The position numbers and the translations under genes are program-made. From NCBI GenBank assembly GCA_902500775.1, contig CABVRZ010000005.1, positions 117,794-181,793 on the forward strand: a DNA stretch of 64,000 bases, in the 5' to 3' direction. Below, piece after piece: positions 36,667 through 46,139 of this stretch (within the stretch, counting starts at the first letter, position 1; each line of letters begins with the position of its first letter). The notes below the pieces were generated by a model. It ran no database searches. It was not told where the DNA came from and was given only the letters and a program-made list of their open reading frames with translations. Source of the stretch: an uncultured Nitrospira sp. Its GTDB lineage: Bacteria > Nitrospirota > Nitrospiria > Nitrospirales > Nitrospiraceae.

Positions 36667-37428
36667 ATGAAGGAACGGTGTGCGATGCTGAACTCAGTGA
36701 TTTTGAAGATTAAGCGAAGGGAGACTCCACTATGGGACTTTCTCTATAGGTATCTGAAAGCATGCCGATCATTTAGCATGCCTTCGATCAAGTGGATCCA
36801 TCTCCCGCTGTATTACAGTGATCATGCTGTTCGAGGTGTGGCAAGGTGGTTAGTCGAAGTCTTCTGGTATGCCCCTTTGTTCAAGGCGCGTTGTGAGAAG
36901 GTGGGTGCTGGACTCAAATTGCCTGACGGCATGCCTTATTTGATAGGAAGTCATCTTCGCCTTCGAATTGGTGAAAACGTTTTGATCAGTCGGACTACAA
37001 TTGGTGCCAGCAAAGTCTTCGATTCTCCACTGCTGGAGATAGGGAACAACACGACAATAGGGTATGGGACTACAATTAGCGTGGCTAAACAGGTCATCAT
37101 TGGGAACAGTGTCTTGATCGCTCCGTGCTGCATCATTATGGATAGTGATGATCATCCAATTGATCCAGTACGCAGGCTCAAGCGAGAGCCTGTGCTTGCA
37201 GAAGAGGTTAAACCGGTGACGATCGGGAATAATGTGTGGATAGGAGCCTACTGTACGATCCTCAAAGGAGTCACGATTGGCGATAACTCAGTAATCTCCG
37301 CCCACAGCGTAATTGTACGGGATGTGGTGCCGAATTGTATTTACGCCGGGAATCCAGCACGCCCAACTGTTCGAGACATTGATAAGAAGCAGGAGATACC
37401 TCAATCGGTAGTCGGAGCGGGGCCCTAA
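36667..37428 (+). CDS. Left-handed beta-helix (hexapeptide) acyltransferase
   Basis: This 253-residue protein carries hexapeptide repeats from about residue 90 to 230 (IGENVLISRTTIG, LEIGNNTTIGYGTTISV, VTIGNNVWIGAYCTILKGVT). The insert MDSDDHPID and the C-terminal YAGNPARP are typical of WcaF/NodL-like O-acetyltransferases. It should acetylate a sugar hydroxyl using acetyl-CoA in the cytoplasm. The stop overlaps the ATG of the polymerase gene at 37428. The start may be ATG at 36667 or the internal ATG at 36685. Confidence 0.87.
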   Translation: MKERCAMLNSVILKIKRRETPLWDFLYRYLKACRSFSMPSIKWIHLPLYYSDHAVRGVARWLVEVFWYAPLFKARCEKVGAGLKLPDGMPYLIGSHLRLRIGENVLISRTTIGASKVFDSPLLEIGNNTTIGYGTTISVAKQVIIGNSVLIAPCCIIMDSDDHPIDPVRRLKREPVLAEEVKPVTIGNNVWIGAYCTILKGVTIGDNSVISAHSVIVRDVVPNCIYAGNPARPTVRDIDKKQEIPQSVVGAGP

Positions 37429-38780
37429 TGCTACACGCGCTTCTTGTGCTCTGGTTTCTGCGGTTGTTTAAACCGGAATGGCTCGTGGCTTTTTATGTGC
37501 CCGCTTTGGGGCCGCTCAAGAGCATTCCCACGGTGATCTTGTATGGCATTTTGGCTTATATGGCCATTTTTAAGACATCTACGATCAGAGTAGATTGGCC
37601 ATTTACCATCTATCTGCTCTGTGTGGCGGTTTCCACGATTTTTGCCGAAAATACAGGCTTGGGACGTAAGGGGTTTCAAGGCGTTTTTGATAATTTCCTT
37701 TTTTTTGCGGTAAACATGAGCTTGCTGTCGCAGAAAGAGAATATGCGCGCCTTAGATACGATCCTCACGATGTATGTTCTATCTTTTGTCGTCTACGGTA
37801 TTGTGGGTATAACACACAAGGGGATTGTACCCTACCATGTCTATCTTGACGACGAAGATTTTTTTGGTCCCTTCATGGATATTGGTGTGGCAGTCTCGCT
37901 CATCGCGGCCTATCAAACTGCCAAGCCAAATCGGTTCTACCTCATGACGGGGGTTATCAGTATCGTCGGCGTGATAGCGTCTTTTGCCAGAGGGGCTTTC
38001 CTGAGTTTCTGCGCAACAGGACTGTACATTTGGTGGCGCTCCGCGAATAGGATCAAGAATGCGATTGTGCTTCTGGTCGCCGCAGTTTTTACCGTTTCTG
38101 TGACATTCGTGCTATTCCCCGAGAATGCGTACTGGAAAGAGATGGGGACGATAGGGACCTCATTGCAGGATGAGAAGTCCGAAGGCCGTCATTTTCTAAT
38201 CAAAAAGGGGTTTGAGATCTTTGCATTGTACCCTGTGTTCGGGGCTGGCCCTCTCAACTATGGCTTTATGATCCCGAAGATCACCTCTGAGGCCGAAGCG
38301 CAAACGCGGGGTATGCATGCGGCTCAATTTTCTACGCGCGTGGCGCACAATATCTATGTCCAGATTCTTGCGGAATTGGGCACGGTCGGATCCATCGCCT
38401 TTACAGGACTCATTCTCGTGTTTTGGTTTCGCAGTCTGAGGATACGGCGATTCTACGAACAGTATGTCTCTAAAGATGGGATGGATGAAACTGATACAAG
38501 CCGCCAAGAGCAGTGGCGTAAGATGCTGATGTTTGGTTTTGCATTTGAGGCAGCAATGGTCGGTTATATCTTGAATGGTATCTTCTATCCTATCCTATTT
38601 TGCCCTTGGTTCTATGACTTACTGATTCTGAATGCCTTAATCTTTAGATATCTTTATATGGAGTCCAGAGAACTATCCCTGTTGACCCAGAGGGCTGTTC
38701 GAGTTCCACGGTGGAAATGGTCAGTCCATGATCATCGAGCTAAAATGAAATCTGGTCTCGTTATTCGGAGCTGTTGTTAG
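37428..38780 (+). CDS. O-antigen ligase/polymerase (Wzy-like) membrane protein
   Basis: This 450-residue protein has about ten to eleven hydrophobic helices and a large loop before the last helices containing GRHFLIKKGFEIFALYPVFG and VAHNIYVQILAELGTVG. Both blocks match the conserved loop of the Wzy_C/O-antigen ligase family, including the catalytic-type His. In this locus it is the best candidate for the repeat-unit polymerase, working with the Wzz domain at 17922 and the flippase at 42702. Start overlaps the preceding stop. Confidence 0.85.
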   Translation: MLHALLVLWFLRLFKPEWLVAFYVPALGPLKSIPTVILYGILAYMAIFKTSTIRVDWPFTIYLLCVAVSTIFAENTGLGRKGFQGVFDNFLFFAVNMSLLSQKENMRALDTILTMYVLSFVVYGIVGITHKGIVPYHVYLDDEDFFGPFMDIGVAVSLIAAYQTAKPNRFYLMTGVISIVGVIASFARGAFLSFCATGLYIWWRSANRIKNAIVLLVAAVFTVSVTFVLFPENAYWKEMGTIGTSLQDEKSEGRHFLIKKGFEIFALYPVFGAGPLNYGFMIPKITSEAEAQTRGMHAAQFSTRVAHNIYVQILAELGTVGSIAFTGLILVFWFRSLRIRRFYEQYVSKDGMDETDTSRQEQWRKMLMFGFAFEAAMVGYILNGIFYPILFCPWFYDLLILNALIFRYLYMESRELSLLTQRAVRVPRWKWSVHDHRAKMKSGLVIRSCC

Positions 38781-38784
38781 AGAG

Positions 38785-39741
38785 ATGAATGCCAAGACTG
38801 CAGGTAAATTGACACTCACAGTCGTCATCGTTTGGTTCTTACTTGAACGCATTGGGGCTGAGCGGCTTGTAACAAACCTCCAACGTATCGACCAAGGGTG
38901 GTTTATTTGGGCAGTTTTATGTAGCCCCGTGATCGTGCTGGTCAGCGGGTTGAAATGGCATCAGATCATTAGAGCCGAAGCGCAGGGGCTTACGTATTGG
39001 GAGGCGATCAGAGCCTTTCTTGGAGGAGTGTTCTTTGGCTTGCTCACTCCTGGCCGTTTGGGCGAATTTGGCAAGGTGGCCCTCATCCGGCAGGGACGTC
39101 TTGCGCTCCTATCTGGGATCGCAGTGTTGGAGCGAATGCTCGATGTGGAAGTCTTGGTCATCATGGCGCTCTGGGGAGTATGGGGTATCTTTGGTCCTCA
39201 GGCCCTCGCTGTTGCTGCGGTGATCGCTCTGTGTGGTGCATGGTTTCTTGCCAGTACTCGACTCAGAAAAAACTTGTTGAGCACCGTCCTCCTGCTCGTT
39301 CCGTTCAAGAGCAAAGCTGCTGCGGTAGTCGAGGGGATCAATGCGGTGGCACCGGGTACGCTGGCAAAGTGTGCCGGGCTCCGCTTGTTGGCATGCTCCA
39401 TTGATCTCTTTCAGTTCTACCTGATCGCGAACTCGTTTGATTCAGTCAAGCTCCTGCATATCCTTGCCGTCTATCCCTTGATCATCTTGACGAATCTGAT
39501 CCCGCTCACTATAGGGGGGATTGGAATCCGAGAGGCAATGTCCATGTATGCGCTTTCGTTCTTTAATGTCAATCCTGAGACTGCGGTCAGTGCAAGCTTT
39601 CTATTGTTCGCAATCAATACGTTTGTTCCAGGAGTACTGGGTGGCCTTGTTGTCGCTCGATATGGCATCTCGATGAGAATGTCCACGGAGTCAGTTCCCT
39701 CGGCGGCTCCTCAGGGTGCTTCAGTGAAGGGTACGGCATAA
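38785..39741 (+). CDS. Flippase-like (lysylphosphatidylglycerol synthase TM domain) protein
   Basis: This 318-residue integral membrane protein has about seven to eight helices and the family marks LLTPGRLGEFGKVALIRQ near residue 90 and LIPLTIGGIGIREA near residue 240. These belong to the UPF0104/MprF-N-like family, often found in glycosylation and polysaccharide loci as possible lipid-linked sugar flippases. The role is inferred; it lies directly before a dolichol-phosphate-mannose-synthase-like GT2 and a GT39, so it may flip the polyprenyl-phosphate sugar made by that GT2. Confidence 0.82.
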   Translation: MNAKTAGKLTLTVVIVWFLLERIGAERLVTNLQRIDQGWFIWAVLCSPVIVLVSGLKWHQIIRAEAQGLTYWEAIRAFLGGVFFGLLTPGRLGEFGKVALIRQGRLALLSGIAVLERMLDVEVLVIMALWGVWGIFGPQALAVAAVIALCGAWFLASTRLRKNLLSTVLLLVPFKSKAAAVVEGINAVAPGTLAKCAGLRLLACSIDLFQFYLIANSFDSVKLLHILAVYPLIILTNLIPLTIGGIGIREAMSMYALSFFNVNPETAVSASFLLFAINTFVPGVLGGLVVARYGISMRMSTESVPSAAPQGASVKGTA

Positions 39742-39794
39742 GGTCTTAGGCTGTTGGAGACTAGATATACAGGGGATAGAAGGGGGAGGGAGTG

Positions 39795-40736
39795 ATGGAT
39801 ACTAAAGTGGAAATCTCGATCGTGATTCCAGTGTTTAACGAAGTCCAAAACGTTGTCCCCTTATATCAGCGTGTCAAGAGTGAGGCTGACAAGCTCAAGA
39901 GAAGCTACGAAATTCTGTTTGTGAATGATGGAAGCAACGACGGAACGGAGATGGAGTTGCGAAAGCTAAAAAAACTCGATCCCACCGTGCGCTGTATTAT
40001 GTTTCGCAATAACTTTCAAAAGGCGGCTGCATATTCGGCGGGATTTCGGCATGCGGAAGGCAACATTATCATTACGATGGACGGCGATTTACAGGATGAC
40101 CCAGCTGAGATGGCGAAGTTTCTCGTAAAACTAGACGAGGGATATGATTATGTGACGGGATGGAAATATAAGGGAAAGGGCAATCCTTATCGTGCATGGC
40201 CGTCAAAGTTCTTCAATTTTATTGTAAAACGAGCCAATCAGCTGGATATCCACGATTTTAATTGCCCGTTCAAGGCGTTCCGCCGTGAGGTTATTGATCC
40301 GACGGAGGTTTATGGCGAACTCTATCGCTTTCTACCTGTCATCGCGAAACGCAAAGGGTTTCGACTCGCTGAGGTGAAGGTTGAAAATTTACCACGCGTC
40401 CATGGTGTGTCGAAATATGGGTTTGAGCGGTTCTTGCGAGGGCTCTTTGATTTTCTCACTATGTATTTCTTGACACGCTATTACAAACGTCCTCTTCACT
40501 TCTTTGGAAGCTTGGGATTTCTGTTGGCGAGCCTTGGAAGCACGGTTATCGTCGGATTGTATTTTATGAAATTTGTGTTCGATATTCCGATTAGGAACAC
40601 ACCGTTCCTCTTCGTACTGTCCGTGTTAAGTATTGTTACCGGTATCCAATTTTTCTCCATTGGTTTGGTGAGCGAATTGATGATTAGTTTGCAAAAGCGC
40701 TCAGAGGAACACTATGTGATTAAGGAGATCCTTTAG
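39795..40736 (+). CDS. GT2 polyprenyl-phosphate glycosyltransferase (DPM1/GtrB-like)
   Basis: This 313-residue protein has a DPM1-like GT-A domain (SIVIPVFNEVQNVVPLY, EILFVNDGSNDGT, ITMDGDLQDDP with the DxD motif, LPRVHGVSKYG) and two C-terminal membrane helices. Such enzymes make polyprenyl-phosphate-linked sugars, the donors used by membrane glycosyltransferases of the GT39/GT-C type. The next gene is exactly such an enzyme. The ATG at 39795 is chosen (GTG at 39792 adjoins it), preceded by AGGGGGAGGG. Confidence 0.9.
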   Translation: MDTKVEISIVIPVFNEVQNVVPLYQRVKSEADKLKRSYEILFVNDGSNDGTEMELRKLKKLDPTVRCIMFRNNFQKAAAYSAGFRHAEGNIIITMDGDLQDDPAEMAKFLVKLDEGYDYVTGWKYKGKGNPYRAWPSKFFNFIVKRANQLDIHDFNCPFKAFRREVIDPTEVYGELYRFLPVIAKRKGFRLAEVKVENLPRVHGVSKYGFERFLRGLFDFLTMYFLTRYYKRPLHFFGSLGFLLASLGSTVIVGLYFMKFVFDIPIRNTPFLFVLSVLSIVTGIQFFSIGLVSELMISLQKRSEEHYVIKEIL

Positions 40737-40737
40737 T

Positions 40738-42582
40738 TTGACAGAGGGTAGACTCCCAAGACCGGTGGTAAAGAAAGCTCAACATATGACAGGCAACTAT
40801 CCCGCTGATGCCGACAGTGGAGGGCGTCGTGTGCTCTCTGCGGTCTTAGCGAGTCATTGGGCGTTATTGTTATGCAGCCTCGTCTGTGTGGGCGGAGCCC
40901 TACGGTTTTATGGTCTCGCGAACTATGAGGGGACCGATGAATACAACGAGGTGTTTGAAGCCTTGCGGGTCGCGTCCGGCCATTTCAATTATGAACGATG
41001 GTGGAAGAAGGGGTATCAAAATATTCTGGCTGTCGAATATGGCATGTATTTTGTTCAAGGCTATCTGCGAGGCGTATTTGCAAGCCCCATGGATTTTGCC
41101 GCCCAGATCATTCGTGATATGGACCCGCTCTTTCTGATCGGACGATACACGACGGCTTTTTTGGGGACGGCCTCCATTGCACTGACGTACCTGATCGGCC
41201 GGCACATGTACAATGAACGGGTTGGGTTATTGGCGGCTGGTTTCTTAATGGTCAGCCCATTACATGTTTGGATCTCTCATCTGGTGAATACGGACGTACC
41301 CCTTACCTTCTTTTTTCTCTGTAGTCTCTATTTTGTGTGCCGATTCTCTTCAACGGGACACCTTCCTTACTATGCATGGGCTGCGGCTCTCGGTGCAGTC
41401 ACCGTGAACATGAAGTTGACTGGATTTGGGATTGGCGTACTGTTTATCGGTGCTCACGTCTATCGAGCTCTGCGCGAAGGACGATCCTATGCGAAGATCG
41501 TATGGTGCAAGGAGATTGGAGTGGCAGCCGCGTCCTTTATTGCGGGGTTTGTTGCCAGTAATCCTCCCGTGGTCCTGGGTTTTACAAAATGGATCCAGTC
41601 ATTTATCTGGCAATATGGTATTCATCAGAATGTCTATGACCAAGTGCCGTATGCGGTCGGTGACAGCGGATACTATACGTATCTGCTTCTACTGTATGGG
41701 GAGCTGGGGGCACCGTTATTTGTGTGTACAGCTGTGGCTATCGTATACGGGTTCCTTAGGCGGGACCAGTGGTCTCTGCTGATGGTCGCTTGCCTTATCA
41801 TTGTTTTTGCTGTGCTGGGTAGCACAACCTATCTTATTCAAAATCGGTATTTTATGTCTCTGATGCCGTTGCTGTTTATCCTAAATGGGAGGCTCTTGGA
41901 CGATGTCGTTATGCGATTCAGGTGGCCGATGTGGAGGAAAGCTCTCAGTTTGCTAGCGGTATTTGGAGTGTTGACATTTGTGCCATCCCAGGGGTCTCTA
42001 GCCTTTACGCGTACATTGACCGATCGAAATACGAGTTCAATTGCAAAAGAATGGATCGAGAAAAACATCCCCCCGGGAAGTAAGATTCTCATCGATGCTG
42101 GACATACTCTCATTACCTCTGGTCCTCGGATCAGTCAGTCTCGGGAGAACTTGGAATTGCAGCTTAATCAGATTCGGAATCTCAAGGAGGGCGAAACTTT
42201 CGATTCGCCCCAAGTGAAGATCGTGGACTCGTATTCGGCAATTTACTTCGAGTTGCTTCTGAGAAACATGCCACAGGTGACATACGATTTAACCACAACT
42301 GAGCTTGGTAGGCAGATTCAGCCCTTGCAATATTATCTTGAGAATGGATTCGAATACTTCGTTCACAACGGTGACGTCCGTGACAACTTTAACAGTGACG
42401 CGTGGAAGACCAAGTACCCCCAGTCCGCTGCATTTTATGAGTCTCTGGATTCTTCGCTAGAGCTGATAAAGAGCTTTGAGCCTTCCGAAACGAGACCTGG
42501 CCAACCTGTCAGGATTTATAGATTCAAGAGAAGATACCCCCCCCCCATTGTTTTTAGACCTCATCCACACGTTTGTCCCTAG
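40738..42582 (+). CDS. GT39-type (ArnT/PMT-like) membrane glycosyltransferase
   Basis: This 614-residue GT-C protein has about eleven to twelve helices in its first 420 residues. The first extracytoplasmic loop carries YEGTDEYNEVFEALRVASG with the acidic catalytic-type residues, and GRYTTAFLGTASIALTYLIG follows. The last 190 residues form a periplasmic domain. It should transfer a sugar from a polyprenyl-phosphate donor to the polymer or lipid unit outside the membrane. The TTG at 40738 has AAGGAG at 40722-40727; an ATG at 40786 is an alternative. It lies 1 bp after the GT2 stop. Confidence 0.85.
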   Translation: MTEGRLPRPVVKKAQHMTGNYPADADSGGRRVLSAVLASHWALLLCSLVCVGGALRFYGLANYEGTDEYNEVFEALRVASGHFNYERWWKKGYQNILAVEYGMYFVQGYLRGVFASPMDFAAQIIRDMDPLFLIGRYTTAFLGTASIALTYLIGRHMYNERVGLLAAGFLMVSPLHVWISHLVNTDVPLTFFFLCSLYFVCRFSSTGHLPYYAWAAALGAVTVNMKLTGFGIGVLFIGAHVYRALREGRSYAKIVWCKEIGVAAASFIAGFVASNPPVVLGFTKWIQSFIWQYGIHQNVYDQVPYAVGDSGYYTYLLLLYGELGAPLFVCTAVAIVYGFLRRDQWSLLMVACLIIVFAVLGSTTYLIQNRYFMSLMPLLFILNGRLLDDVVMRFRWPMWRKALSLLAVFGVLTFVPSQGSLAFTRTLTDRNTSSIAKEWIEKNIPPGSKILIDAGHTLITSGPRISQSRENLELQLNQIRNLKEGETFDSPQVKIVDSYSAIYFELLLRNMPQVTYDLTTTELGRQIQPLQYYLENGFEYFVHNGDVRDNFNSDAWKTKYPQSAAFYESLDSSLELIKSFEPSETRPGQPVRIYRFKRRYPPPIVFRPHPHVCP

Positions 42583-42701
42583 ACCATAATGCTGCTGCCT
42601 ATTCTCAGGTAGTGTAAAAGAGCTCCCACCAAGTGACAGTGCGTGAGGACATCAGGTGTGGCAGCTAGAAGTTGTGGCCGAACCGACTGCGATATAGCGA
42701 A

Positions 42702-44156
42702 ATGATTGGCGCAAGAACCATACTCACAAACACGTTGTTCCTGATGGGGGCGTCGGTATTCAACATCGGCGTGTCGATTCTGACCACTGCACTCATCGCG
42801 CGAGCAATCGGGCCTGAACTGTATGGGCGGTATACGTTCGGGCTCACCTATGTACTCGTATTCAGTGTCTTTTCAAACTTTGGGATTGAATCGCTCTTTA
42901 TTCGCGAGGCCTCTCGTGAGAAAGCAAAACGTGCACTCATCAATGATATTTTCCCACTGAAAATTGTCCTGTCAGTCATGACCGTAGGGTTGGTGCTGGT
43001 TTCCCTCTATGTGCTCGACTACCCTCATGAAACAGTAGAAGTTGTGCGACTTCTATGCATCGGATTGTTCTTTCAAATCTTGTACGAATGTCTCATGTCA
43101 GTCTCAAAAGCCTTGGAAGAGATGTACGTGGTTGCGTTGTTCTCAGTTGTTTTTCGTGTTGTCTCAGCGGCTGCAATCATTGCCTCGATCACGAGCGGCA
43201 TTGGTTTCATTGGGATTGTCTCGGCATTCGCCTTAGGAAATGCAGTGACATTTCTGGTCGCATTGTGGGTTCATGCACGGCGATGGGGTCTGAAGCCCAT
43301 GGGTGTCCGGATCAATATGTGGGTGTCGTTGATTTGCCAGGGGTACCCCTTCTTTCTATCTGCGTTGGTGACGATGCTATATGCCAAGATCAACGTTTTG
43401 ATGTTGTCAAAGATGGTTCCGGAGACCAATCTGGGATACTTCATGGCTGCCGCCAATCTTGTTGAGAACCTCTTCTTTATTCCCACGGCATTCAATACGA
43501 CAATTTTTCCTGCGTTCTCTCGCATGTATGGGGCTTCACCAGAGGCCCTTCGACAGTCGTATGGCAAGATCGTCCGTTACCTGGTCATTATTACGCTGGG
43601 AGTTTCGGTGGGAACCATGCTGGTGGGGGAAGAAGTCATTCGCCTTTTGTATGGAGAAGAATTTAGTCCGGCCGCACCTGTCTTGTCGATTCTGATTCTT
43701 TACTGGGCATTGGCATTTTTCTCAAATATTTTTTCGAGCCTTTTGTTTTCGATTCATCAAGAACGTGCGCAAGCACGAATCATGATGATCGCCGCCGGTC
43801 TCAGCATTGTTCTCAATGCCATCCTTATCATGCACTCGGGAGTCTCCGGGGCGGCATTCGCTGCGGTAGTGACAGAGGTTGCGGTCGTCGCACTCATGGC
43901 CGCCGCGTTGTGGAAAGCGAGTTTCCCCTGGCCTATGAGGGCGAAGTTTGTGAAACTAGTCATTAACGTGGTTGCAATGGTGATCATTGTTCAGATGTTG
44001 CTTCCGGTCAATCTGATTCTGGCTATTATTGCCGGTGCCGGAGCATATTTACTGCTCTTGTTCCCTATCGGGTTGGTTGACGAAGATGATAAGGTATTGG
44101 TGTATTCTTGGATTCAAAAACGGTTTGCACAAATAAGATCCTATGACGTCTCCTAA
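42702..44156 (+). CDS. wzx: Oligosaccharide flippase (Wzx-type)
   Basis: This 484-residue protein has about twelve to fourteen helices and the polysaccharide-biosynthesis flippase look: ALIARAIGPELYGRYTFG near the N-terminus, SLFIREASREK, the central FFLSALVTMLYAKINVLMLS and the GEEVIRLLYGEEF loop. It should move the undecaprenyl-linked repeat unit across the inner membrane. ATG at 42702 is chosen because it places the first helix right after MIGAR; GTG at 42672 is possible. The 3' end lies beside a transposase remnant on the other strand. Confidence 0.88.
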   Translation: MIGARTILTNTLFLMGASVFNIGVSILTTALIARAIGPELYGRYTFGLTYVLVFSVFSNFGIESLFIREASREKAKRALINDIFPLKIVLSVMTVGLVLVSLYVLDYPHETVEVVRLLCIGLFFQILYECLMSVSKALEEMYVVALFSVVFRVVSAAAIIASITSGIGFIGIVSAFALGNAVTFLVALWVHARRWGLKPMGVRINMWVSLICQGYPFFLSALVTMLYAKINVLMLSKMVPETNLGYFMAAANLVENLFFIPTAFNTTIFPAFSRMYGASPEALRQSYGKIVRYLVIITLGVSVGTMLVGEEVIRLLYGEEFSPAAPVLSILILYWALAFFSNIFSSLLFSIHQERAQARIMMIAAGLSIVLNAILIMHSGVSGAAFAAVVTEVAVVALMAAALWKASFPWPMRAKFVKLVINVVAMVIIVQMLLPVNLILAIIAGAGAYLLLLFPIGLVDEDDKVLVYSWIQKRFAQIRSYDVS

Positions 44157-44159
44157 TGG

Positions 44160-44411
44160 TCTGGGCTTTGGCATCTGGTATGATTGTACATACGCCTTCT
44201 TGCCTCGCGTTAATAACCCCAAGACGGGCACTGTTTCTGCGGCACCACTCCCGCGACGTCTTTTCCGCACTCCGCCAAAGTAACTCTCGTCGGCTTCAAT
44301 CTCATCAGACAGAGGAAAGCTTTCTTGCTTGATAGCAATGATCTGACAGAGTCGCTGAAAAATATATTCGCCGCCCATCCCTGTATCCTGATCAACTGGG
44401 CCGTAGCTGGC
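44160..44411 (-). pseudogene. IS1595-type transposase fragment
   Basis: Read on the minus strand, this stretch gives MGGEYIFQRLCQIIAI, then EIEADESYFGGVRKRRRGSG and TVPVLGLLTRGKKAYVQ, the start of a DDE domain of the ISXO2-like (IS1595) transposase type. Both ends are missing: it stops next to the wzx stop codon and does not continue beyond about 44411. It is distinct in sequence from the element at 59013. The remaining bases to 44554 hold no recognised feature. Confidence 0.75.
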
Positions 44412-44554
44412 GCCGTGTGTTAGCTAAGAAATGTTCCAGCAATTGCGGCTGGTTTCGGATCGGTATTCGGGTCTCTCTTTGAAAAAGCATTCGCTAAACG
44501 TAGTCCCGTCTGGGGTCGCTTAGCTAGATCAGCCTTGAGATCTGTGTCTGATAA

Positions 44555-45679
44555 ATGCGAACGATGCCCATTAAAATTCTCTATGTTGCGCTCGACCTGG
44601 ATCTCGGTGGACTGCAACGGATTGTGTCCCTCTTGATTGAGGGGTTGGATCGTCGCCGATTTGAGCCGGTGTTGTGCTGTTTTGATCGTGGTGGGGTGTT
44701 TTACGATAGGCTTCATGCAGAGGGGATATCCGGGTGCATCCTCAGTCGTCGGCCAGGCCCCTTTGATGCCGCTTTACTTGTTAACCTTATACGATATGTT
44801 CGGAAGAATGAAATCGATGTCATCCATTCTCAAAACGCCTGCGCGCTTTACTCAGGACTTGCTAGCCTGGTAACAGGTGTTCCTGTCATCCATACTGATC
44901 ATGGGCGCCTTGTCCCAGATAAGAAATCTGCAATGTGGGAGGATTGGATTGCCTCGTTCTGCGTGAACACGATCGTCGGTGTGTCGGAGGAATTGACCGC
45001 CTACCTGAATACTCAGCTCGGGATTGCGATGAAGAAGCTCAAAACCATCATCAATGGGGTGGATACGGATCGCTTTACACCAGTGACGTGGGAACGAAAA
45101 ATTGCGCTCCGGGTCTTAAGTGGCCTCGCTACTGATGACTTTGTACTTGGGACGGTTTGTCGGTTCGATCCAATCAAGAATCTTCCATTTATGATCTCCT
45201 GCATGCCCGAGATCGTAAAACGGGTGCCTCTTGCAAAGCTGGTGATTGTTGGGGAAGGGCAAATTCGCCAGAGCCTTGAGGAAATAGTCCAGGCATTAGG
45301 CATGACAGACTATGTTGCCATTTGGCCAAGACACGAAGACATCGAACAAGTCCTGCCGCAATTTGATATCTATGTGTGTACGTCATTAAGCGAGGGAACG
45401 TCGATGACTATTCTTGAGGCCATGGCCTGTGGGCTTCCTGTTGTCGCTTCAGCGGTGGGAGGAAATTGTAGCCTTGTTGATTCGACAAGTGGCATTCTGT
45501 TTCCCTTGACCGACAGGGACGCCTACATATCGAGCGTTGCAGAGTTGCTTCTAGACCCGGTGCGTGTAACGCTCATGAGGAAGTGTGGTCGGAAACGTGT
45601 GGAAACTTTGTATCCGCTAAGATCAACGATTCATCAGTACGAATCGCTCTACAGTCGATGTGTCTCAAGTAATAGATGA
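44555..45679 (+). CDS. Family 4 glycosyltransferase
   Basis: This 374-residue GT-B protein has the N-terminal LDLDLGGLQRIVSLLIEGL motif, a HTDHGRL loop, VCRFDPIKNLPFMI at the start of the C-terminal domain and the sugar-nucleotide binding block SLSEGTSMTILEAMACGLPV, giving the EX7E-type pair. It should add a hexose from a nucleotide sugar to the lipid-linked unit. The next gene starts 140 bp later behind an inverted repeat. ATGs at 44555 and 44564 are both possible. Confidence 0.9.
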   Translation: MRTMPIKILYVALDLDLGGLQRIVSLLIEGLDRRRFEPVLCCFDRGGVFYDRLHAEGISGCILSRRPGPFDAALLVNLIRYVRKNEIDVIHSQNACALYSGLASLVTGVPVIHTDHGRLVPDKKSAMWEDWIASFCVNTIVGVSEELTAYLNTQLGIAMKKLKTIINGVDTDRFTPVTWERKIALRVLSGLATDDFVLGTVCRFDPIKNLPFMISCMPEIVKRVPLAKLVIVGEGQIRQSLEEIVQALGMTDYVAIWPRHEDIEQVLPQFDIYVCTSLSEGTSMTILEAMACGLPVVASAVGGNCSLVDSTSGILFPLTDRDAYISSVAELLLDPVRVTLMRKCGRKRVETLYPLRSTIHQYESLYSRCVSSNR

Positions 45680-45743
45680 TCTGCTAATTGGCCCGTGGTG
45701 GATTGAACGGCCTGCGTGGCCACGTGAAAGACAAAACCTCATT

Positions 45744-45758
45744 AGTATAAGGTATACT
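45744..45758. repeat. Inverted repeat before the second ACP cassette
   Basis: AGTATAAGGTATACT is a perfect six-base-arm inverted repeat with a three-base centre, 60 bp before the ATG at 45819, in an AT-rich 140 bp gap. It could be a regulator site or part of an internal promoter. No other copy was noticed in the window. Confidence 0.4.
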
Positions 45759-45818
45759 TATTAGAGTGTTAACAGGCTCAAGTCTATTCATTTGTTCCAC
45801 TTGCAAGGAGATAAATCA

Positions 45819-46139
45819 ATGGATGCTGGTAACGACAAGAGACGAGAGGCCCTTAATGCGATCTATTTTGCGATGGATCAGATTAATGCAGAAAGAAGTT
45901 CTGATAAGCTTTTGAAAAAGGAAGAAACGACGCATCTTTTTGGGATAGGCGCAAATATGGATTCACTCGAGTTGGTTACTCTGGTGCTAGCTGTTGAGTC
46001 AAGGGTGTCCAATCAACTTGGTGTTGCCGTTACACTGGCGGATGAAAAAGCAATGTCTCAGCGTAATAGCCCTTTTCTGACGGTAAAAACTTTGGCCGAC
46101 TATGTTGTCACAAAAATCGAGGAGAGTAGTCGTGACTAA
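45819..46139 (+). CDS. Acyl carrier protein-like
   Basis: This 106-residue protein has a carrier-protein signature GIGANMDSLELVTLVLAVE with the phosphopantetheine serine in DSLEL, and an acyl-carrier-like C-terminal helix (TVKTLADYVVTKI). It has a longer N-terminus than the carrier at 24458. AAGGAG (45805-45810) lies eight bases before the ATG at 45819, fixing this start over the TTG at 45792. It opens a three-gene set with an SDR reductase and an acyl ligase whose base composition is visibly AT-richer than the genes before it. Confidence 0.82.
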   Translation: MDAGNDKRREALNAIYFAMDQINAERSSDKLLKKEETTHLFGIGANMDSLELVTLVLAVESRVSNQLGVAVTLADEKAMSQRNSPFLTVKTLADYVVTKIEESSRD

